This document shows positions 1-3,483 of a DNA stretch of 6,446 bases, one piece after another. Under the pieces are notes generated by a model. That model was given only the letters and a program-made list of their open reading frames with translations. It made no database searches and was not told where the DNA came from. Source of the stretch: Candidatus Parcubacteria bacterium. Its GTDB lineage: Bacteria > Patescibacteriota > Minisyncoccia > Phycocordibacterales > PALSA-1337. The position numbers were made by a program, and so were the translations under genes. Position 1 is the first letter of the stretch. Every line of letters begins with the position of its first letter. The stretch spans positions 1-6,446 of the forward strand of contig JAHFMA010000030.1 of the NCBI GenBank assembly GCA_023264475.1, written 5' to 3'.

Positions 1-378
1 TTCGGCGATCGTGATATCATAGCTTTCCAAAAGATCGCCGATTCCTCGACCGATCGCGAGATCGACGCCGCCGAAGCCGAGCGCGCTTCCAGGAAGCTCA
101 AGCAGGTGGAATACATGAGCTCGCGCATCGGCCAGACATTCAAGGGCTCTATCTCCGGCGTCGCCAAGTGGGGCATATATGTCGAGGAGTCAGAGACCAA
201 GTGCGAAGGCATGGTGAGCTTCGACAATCTCGGCGATGACTACTTCGTCTTCGATCAGAAGTCATATTCTGTGACCGGAGAGAGGTCCAAGAAGAAGTAC
301 ACGCTCGGCGACCCGATCTCCTTCAAGGTCGTCTCGGCGGATCTGGACAAGAAGATGCTCGAATACGCGGCTGTCTAG
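1..378 (+). CDS. rnr: Ribonuclease R, C-terminal fragment (S1 domain)
   Basis: This is the last 125 codons of a gene that begins before the window; the frame is open from base 1 and stops at TAG 376-378. RNase R is a processive 3'-to-5' exoribonuclease of the cytoplasm that degrades structured RNA. The first residues (SSTDREIDAAEAERASRKLK) match the end of the RNB catalytic domain, where RNase R/RNB proteins have a Ser/Thr-x-x-Glu/Asp-Arg stretch followed by a charged helix. From about residue 39 an S1 RNA-binding fold follows: IGQTFKGSISGV, WGIYVE, EGMVSFDNLGDDYF, YTLGDPISFKVV and the closing DLDKKMLEY. The protein ends almost directly after the S1 domain, so it lacks the long Lys-rich tail of the E. 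coli enzyme. The catalytic residues lie outside the window. RNase II or a VacB-like paralogue is possible, but the DDYFVFD / GERSKKKYTLGD pattern favours RNase R. No clear terminator follows it. Confidence 0.88.
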   Translation, partial: FGDRDIIAFQKIADSSTDREIDAAEAERASRKLKQVEYMSSRIGQTFKGSISGVAKWGIYVEESETKCEGMVSFDNLGDDYFVFDQKSYSVTGERSKKKYTLGDPISFKVVSADLDKKMLEYAAV

Positions 379-402
379 GCGCGTTTCAAATACGCCGCTC
401 GA

Positions 403-413
403 TATGATAGAGT
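403..413 (+). promoter_or_regulatory. Candidate -10 element for the ZIP gene
   Basis: Two overlapping -10-like hexamers sit just before the start codon: TATGAT at 403-408, and TAGAGT at 408-413 preceded by TG at 405-406 (an extended -10 form). The second ends 6 nt before ATG 420, which would give an almost leaderless mRNA. No good -35 box lies 16-18 bp upstream, and there is no strong Shine-Dalgarno sequence. Read-through from rnr is the alternative source of transcription. Confidence 0.35.
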
Positions 414-419
414 TTTGAT

Positions 420-1169
420 ATGACCCTCCTCCTTATAGCTCTCGGGGCTTTCCTCGCGACCTTGCTCGGCGGCTTGGCCGCTCTGCGCTTCCGCGACAAG
501 CTCCACCTCATCCTCGGCTTCAGCGCTGGCGCCGTGATCGCGGTCGCTTTTTTCGATCTCTTGCCGGAAGCCCTAGATCTAGGCGAAGGGGCTTATCAGT
601 CAGCCACGATAGTTTCTTTTGTCGCATTAGGCTTCCTCGTGTACCTCGTCCTCGACCGTCTGATCTTCATGCATTCCCATACGCATGAAGATGGCCACGA
701 GCATGAGCTTTCTTCTACAGAGTCCAAGGGCCTAGGCCGCGGCCTTCTCGGCGCCGCCAGCTTGTCGCTCCACAGCTTCCTCGACGGCGCCGCGATCGGT
801 CTGGCTTTCCAGGTGTCGGCCGCGGCCGGCGTCATAGTGGCAGTCGCTGTCCTCGCCCATGATTTCTCCGACGGCATCAATACTGTCAATCTCATCGTCA
901 AGAACGGCGGCGATCGCGGCCGCGCCCTCCGTTGGTTACTAGTGGACGCGGCCGCGCCCGTGCTCGGGGTCGCTTCTACGCTGTTCTTCACCTTACCAGC
1001 GGAGACCCTTTCCATTATTTTAGCGGTCTTCGCTGGCTTCTTTCTGTACATCGGTGCCACCGATCTCATCCCCGAGAGCCATCACGCTCACCCCAAGTTC
1101 CTGACCACGGCCATGACCCTTCTGGGGGCAGGGATGCTTTACATCGCTATCAAGTCGGCGGGGGTTTAG
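420..1169 (+). CDS. ZIP-family divalent metal cation transporter
   Basis: A 249-residue inner-membrane protein, predicted to carry Zn2+, Fe2+ or Mn2+ towards the cytoplasm, as known for bacterial ZIP proteins such as ZupT. About eight hydrophobic segments are visible. The first three are near residues 2-22, 28-48 and 61-83. A His-rich cytoplasmic loop follows (H85, H87, H89, H93, H95), the usual place for it in ZIP proteins. The metal-site helices are HSFLDG at 118-123 (TM4) and HDFSDG at 147-152 (TM5), both in the HxxxDG form of the ZIP HxxxEG signature. Other candidate ligands are E50 (LLPE) in TM2, E219 (LIPES) and HHAH at 221-224. There is no cysteine. The length is normal for a bacterial ZIP. 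Start ATG 420 gives a standard hydrophobic N-terminus; no RBS is obvious. It lies 41 bp after rnr. Substrate specificity cannot be read from the sequence. Confidence 0.9.
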   Translation: MTLLLIALGAFLATLLGGLAALRFRDKLHLILGFSAGAVIAVAFFDLLPEALDLGEGAYQSATIVSFVALGFLVYLVLDRLIFMHSHTHEDGHEHELSSTESKGLGRGLLGAASLSLHSFLDGAAIGLAFQVSAAAGVIVAVAVLAHDFSDGINTVNLIVKNGGDRGRALRWLLVDAAAPVLGVASTLFFTLPAETLSIILAVFAGFFLYIGATDLIPESHHAHPKFLTTAMTLLGAGMLYIAIKSAGV

Positions 1170-1177
1170 TCATCCCA

Positions 1178-1206
1178 TTGACCAAATTCGTTAAAAATGG
1201 TATAGC
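1178..1206 (+). promoter_or_regulatory. Sigma70-type promoter upstream of the hypothetical gene
   Basis: A -35 box TTGACC (1178-1183) and a -10 box TATAGC (1201-1206) are separated by exactly 17 bp. A TG dinucleotide at 1198-1199, one base before the -10, makes it an extended -10. Transcription would start near 1212-1213, leaving a leader of about 68 nt before ATG 1281. This is the best-formed -35/-10 pair in the window. Confidence 0.6.
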
Positions 1207-1212
1207 TGTGGC

Positions 1213-1280
1213 ATAGCAAGACAACCTTGCGACTGTTCCGGCAGATTTCCGGAAGTACATTGTAAATATAGGAACTGACT
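1213..1280 (+). promoter_or_regulatory. 5' leader with two hairpins and a Shine-Dalgarno site
   Basis: The expected leader has two perfect small stems: GCAAG (1216-1220) with CTTGC (1226-1230) around a 5-nt loop, and TTCCGG (1236-1241) with CCGGAA (1249-1254) around a 7-nt loop. A Shine-Dalgarno-like AGGAA follows at 1270-1274, 6 nt before ATG 1281, and decides that start over the in-frame ATG at 1290. The stems are short and not followed by a T-run, so they are not terminators. No known riboswitch family is recognised. Confidence 0.4.
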
Positions 1281-1970
1281 ATGGATACCATGCTCAGCAG
1301 GGCGCTCCGCGAATTCACTGCCGGACCGCTCAATCAGCTAGTTGTGAACCTTAGCGGCCAGGATGGCGGCAGATGGGAAAATGAATTCAAACGCTTCCTG
1401 CGTAAAGAACCATGTTGGGCTAATACGGAGATCTTGCCGACACAAGCGGAAGATCATTGTACAGAGCTGCTTGTGCCGGTTTGTGAATTTCCGATCCCGG
1501 ATGTCCCAAATTCATTTGCGGTTGATACCAAATTCCTGCTCAACACAAAGGTTGATCATGCGGTCAAAATAGTGGATATAAGCTACAGATTTGCTGATTG
1601 GTTTTTCGATAAGGTCGAACAACCGATCACAGAACGAGACTTGTATTGTTTGAGCCTCAGCCGGCCGTCGCTCGATGCTTCAATAATCAGCGCGCTCTGT
1701 GATGGCGAGCGATTCGAGTGTTTGGTTGCGGATGTGTTCGCGGTGATGAAAGCTTGCGTTTCCGATGCGAGCTTCAGATGCCGATTCTACAATGGCCATG
1801 CAAATATCTTCTATGTTCGGGATAAGAGCAACATACTTCGTTCAGTAGATATCTGCTGGGCCGGCGATGGCTGGCAAGTCGACGCTCACCATTTGATGGA
1901 CCCTCTAAAATGGAATGATGGAAGCATAGTCTTGTCTCGTTGCCCTGTGTCTGATATACGATCGGCCTAG
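1281..1970 (+). CDS. Cys-rich hypothetical protein (CPR-type orphan family)
   Basis: A 229-residue soluble protein with no signal peptide and no membrane helix; function unknown. The N-terminal part (residues 12-46) has LNQLV, a GQDGGRWENEF segment and FLRKEPCW. The C-terminal part (169-222) has NIFYVRD, WAGDGWQVDA, DPLKW and VLSRCP. From memory, proteins with a 'dG..W...fkrFLRKE.pW' start and a Trp/Gly-rich end recur in Parcubacteria genomes without assigned function; I cannot verify this here. It contains ten Cys (45, 60, 68, 123, 140, 147, 159, 167, 192, 221), while the neighbouring proteins have zero or one. They are scattered, with no CxxC zinc knuckle. GC content is clearly lower than in the flanking genes (some 60-base lines near 40%, against over 65% in ndh), and codon choice is more relaxed. 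Both suggest a different history or weak selection. It has its own promoter, leader, RBS and terminator, so it is a single-gene unit. Confidence 0.8.
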   Translation: MDTMLSRALREFTAGPLNQLVVNLSGQDGGRWENEFKRFLRKEPCWANTEILPTQAEDHCTELLVPVCEFPIPDVPNSFAVDTKFLLNTKVDHAVKIVDISYRFADWFFDKVEQPITERDLYCLSLSRPSLDASIISALCDGERFECLVADVFAVMKACVSDASFRCRFYNGHANIFYVRDKSNILRSVDICWAGDGWQVDAHHLMDPLKWNDGSIVLSRCPVSDIRSA

Positions 1971-1996
1971 TCGGCTTTGGCTAGGTCAGGATGTTG

Positions 1997-2030
1997 ACCA
2001 CTGGTTCTGCCTCGCAGATCAGTGGTTTTT
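1997..2030 (+). terminator. Intrinsic terminator after the hypothetical gene
   Basis: The outer stem ACCACTG (1997-2003) pairs perfectly with CAGTGGT (2020-2026). An inner stem TCTGC (2006-2010) pairs with GCAGA (2014-2018) around a CTC loop. A small asymmetric internal loop (GT against T) separates the two stems. The right arm runs into TTTTT (2026-2030). The reverse strand has no T-run, so it acts on + strand transcription, 26 bp after the stop codon at 1970. A weaker repeat, CCTAG (1966-1970) with CTAGG (1981-1985), lies just upstream. Confidence 0.85.
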
Positions 2031-2034
2031 ATTA

Positions 2035-2043
2035 TGCTAAAAT
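2035..2043 (+). promoter_or_regulatory. Extended -10 promoter of ndh, near-leaderless start
   Basis: TGC at 2035-2037 followed by TAAAAT at 2038-2043 is a good extended -10 element. It begins only 5 bp after the terminator T-run and ends 7 nt before ATG 2051. Transcription would therefore start at or next to the A of the start codon. The expected -35 position lies inside the terminator hairpin and does not resemble a -35 box. There is no Shine-Dalgarno site. Confidence 0.55.
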
Positions 2044-2050
2044 ATGCCCA

Positions 2051-3346
2051 ATGCTCCGACCTCATATCGTCATCCTCGGCGCCGGATTCGGCGGCACATA
2101 TGTCGCCAAGTCGCTCGTGCCCCTCGCGAAGAAGGGAGAGATCGACGTCACGATCGTCAATCGCACCAATTATTTCCTCTTCACGCCCCTCTTGCATGAA
2201 GTCGCCACCGGCTCGCTGTCTCCGCGCAGCGTGGCCGAGCCGCTGCGCGAAGTCTTCGCGGGAAGCGGCGTGCGCATCGTACAAGGCATAGTCGATGAGA
2301 TCGATCGTGCGAGCCGCATCGTCAAGGTCAAGGCCGGCGGCCATGCCCACGACCTCGCCTATGACTATCTCATCATCGCGACCGGCGCCGAGACCAACTA
2401 TTACGGCATCGCCGGCGCGCCTGAATTCGCTCTGCCGCTCAAGAGCTTGGCCGATGCATCGAACATCCGCAATCGCATTATCGATGCCTTCGAGCATGCG
2501 ACCTTAGAAGATGATTCGGAGGCTCGTCGTAGCCTGTTGTCCTTCGCTGTCGTCGGCGGAGGGGCCACCGGCGTCGAGCTCTCTGCTGAATTGGCGGATC
2601 TAGTTCATTCTATGTCGGAGCGCTACTACCATCCCGCGGATGGACAAGGGGGATCTGCTTCTATGCCCAGTCCGTCCATCACTCTAGTCAATGCCGGCAA
2701 AGAGCTCATCGAGATGTTCGCTCCATCATTGCGCGTCGCTGCGGCCGGCCGCCTAGCTCATCGTGGCGTGAAGGTCATGAATTCTATGTCTGTCACCGCT
2801 GTGACCAAGCAAGGCCTGACCTTCGCAGACGGCTCCATGATCCATGCCAATACAGTCATCTGGACCGCGGGCGTCAAGGCGATCATCCCGAATTTCACCG
2901 GCAATCAGCCCACGCTCGCCGGCGGGCGCTTCGCCGTGGATAGCTCGTTCCGGTTGCTCGGCGAGGACCGCATCTTCGCGCTCGGCGATGCCGCCGCATA
3001 TGTCGATCCACGCGATCCAGCCGCCGCCAGCGGCAAAGCCCGACCGCTCCCCATGCTCGCTCAAGTCGCCGAGAGGGAATCCGAGACGGTCTCTGCCAAT
3101 GTCATCGCCTTGATACGCGGCCGCCGCCTGCGTGATTTCCATTATGTCTCGCGCGGCAGCATGGTCTCAGTGGGGGGATGGTTCGCGATCGGCGAGATCC
3201 TCTCTGTCCGTCTCGCCGGACGCCTCACCTGGTGGCTCTGGCGCACGGTCTATATCTTCAAGTTCGCTTCTTGGCGCAAGCGCATCCGCATCGGATTCGA
3301 GTGGGCGTTCGAGCTCGTCTCGCCGAGAGATATCACTAAGCTCTAG
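2051..3346 (+). CDS. ndh: Type II NADH:quinone oxidoreductase-like FAD protein
   Basis: A 431-residue single-subunit flavoprotein that would oxidise NADH and reduce a membrane quinone on the cytoplasmic face without pumping protons. The N-terminal FAD-binding Rossmann motif is GAGFGG at 10-15. Typical NDH-2 segments follow: NYFLFTPLLHEVATGSLSPRSVAEPLR and DYLIIATGAETNYYGI. The second dinucleotide fold (NADH) has GGGATG at 169-174 with E176 two residues later. The second FAD contact is ALGDAAA (G312, D313). The quinone-site AQxA motif is AQVAERE from A337, with Arg at the position of the second Gln of the AQxAxQ form, a variant I believe occurs in other NDH-2 proteins. The C-terminus is aromatic and basic (WWLWRTVYIFKFASWRKR), as expected for the amphipathic helices that anchor NDH-2 to the membrane. 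There is no Cys. ATG 2051 is preferred over the in-frame ATG at 1991, which lies upstream of the terminator. Related FAD oxidoreductases are a lesser possibility. No quinone oxidase gene is in view. Confidence 0.88.
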   Translation: MLRPHIVILGAGFGGTYVAKSLVPLAKKGEIDVTIVNRTNYFLFTPLLHEVATGSLSPRSVAEPLREVFAGSGVRIVQGIVDEIDRASRIVKVKAGGHAHDLAYDYLIIATGAETNYYGIAGAPEFALPLKSLADASNIRNRIIDAFEHATLEDDSEARRSLLSFAVVGGGATGVELSAELADLVHSMSERYYHPADGQGGSASMPSPSITLVNAGKELIEMFAPSLRVAAAGRLAHRGVKVMNSMSVTAVTKQGLTFADGSMIHANTVIWTAGVKAIIPNFTGNQPTLAGGRFAVDSSFRLLGEDRIFALGDAAAYVDPRDPAAASGKARPLPMLAQVAERESETVSANVIALIRGRRLRDFHYVSRGSMVSVGGWFAIGEILSVRLAGRLTWWLWRTVYIFKFASWRKRIRIGFEWAFELVSPRDITKL

Positions 3347-3348
3347 AT

Positions 3349-3379
3349 GTGACATTTCTGCTCGGCCGGCGGTTATAGT
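3349..3379 (+). promoter_or_regulatory. Possible promoter in the ndh-ATPase gap
   Basis: GTGACA (3349-3354) resembles a -35 box and TATAGT (3374-3379) a -10 box. The spacer is 19 bp, longer than ideal. The predicted start near 3385-3386 falls exactly on the 5' edge of the hairpin at 3385-3410. It begins directly after the ndh stop codon. Weak on its own, it gains weight from the hairpin and terminator downstream. Confidence 0.35.
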
Positions 3380-3384
3380 AGGTG

Positions 3385-3467
3385 AGCACGATCCGCTTAG
3401 AGGTCGTGCTATAACTTTATATGAGCAGGACAGGAATGATAAGGCGGCCAGATATAAGCCGCCTTTT
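3385..3467 (+). ncRNA. Candidate small RNA or attenuator leader (about 83 nt)
   Basis: A 5' hairpin is formed by AGCACGA (3385-3391) and TCGTGCT (3404-3410). It is extended inside by CC/GG past a bulged T and has a loop of about 7 nt. A purine-rich, mostly unpaired linker (about 3411-3440) contains AGGACAGGAA. The segment closes with the perfect terminator hairpin at 3441-3467. With a promoter at 3349-3379 the transcript would start at the first stem base. Alternatively it is the leader of the ATPase gene and the terminator acts as an attenuator, or the 5' hairpin is simply part of the ndh 3' end. An outer repeat, GTTATAG (3372-3378) with CTATAAC (3409-3415), could form a competing longer stem in a transcript coming from ndh. 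I recognise no known RNA family. Confidence 0.3.
3441..3467 (+). terminator. Intrinsic terminator before the ATPase gene
   Basis: AAGGCGGC (3441-3448) and GCCGCCTT (3458-3465) form a perfect 8-bp GC-rich stem around a 9-nt loop, and the right arm continues into TTTT (3464-3467). The T-run is short but follows a strong stem. The orientation is + strand. It lies about 95 bp after the ndh stop, so it would end ndh transcription or the candidate small RNA. Confidence 0.75.
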
Positions 3468-3471
3468 CGGC

Positions 3472-3477
3472 TATAAT
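3472..3477 (+). promoter_or_regulatory. Consensus -10 (TATAAT) of the ATPase gene
   Basis: A perfect TATAAT begins 4 bp after the terminator T-run and ends 6 nt before ATG 3484, so the mRNA would start at about the start codon. No Shine-Dalgarno site is present. The -35 position lies in the terminator hairpin loop and is not recognisable. The arrangement matches that of ndh at 1997-2051. The same GCTATAA heptamer also occurs at 3408-3414, just before an in-frame ATG at 3421. Confidence 0.6.
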
Positions 3478-3483
3478 ATGGCA

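Noticed and set aside
378..396. GGCG/CGCC repeat after rnr as a terminator
   Set aside because: Only 4 bp of stem with a large loop and no T-run.
596..1069. Antisense open frame (157 codons) inside the ZIP gene
   Set aside because: Composition is rich in Arg/Ser/Pro as in shadow frames, and the sense strand holds clear ZIP motifs.
932..1216. Out-of-frame + strand ORF overlapping the ZIP 3' end and the next promoter
   Set aside because: It overlaps the ZIP TM region in another frame, has no RBS, and its product is low-complexity without family features.
1966..1985. CCTAG/CTAGG inverted repeat at the stop codon of the hypothetical gene as a terminator
   Set aside because: Only 5 bp of stem, a 10-nt loop and no T-run. 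The strong terminator lies just downstream.
1994..1999. TTGACC as a -35 box for ndh
   Set aside because: It is 38 bp from the TAAAAT -10 element, far beyond a working spacer, and overlaps the left arm of the terminator.
1991..2050. Upstream in-frame ATG for ndh at 1991 (20 extra residues)
   Set aside because: The extension is encoded by the terminator hairpin and the -10 box. The Rossmann fold begins normally a few residues after ATG 2051.
3421..3483. Long N-terminus for the ATPase starting at 3421
   Set aside because: The segment spans the terminator hairpin and the TATAAT box and adds no P-type ATPase feature. It is retained only as a low-interest alternative.
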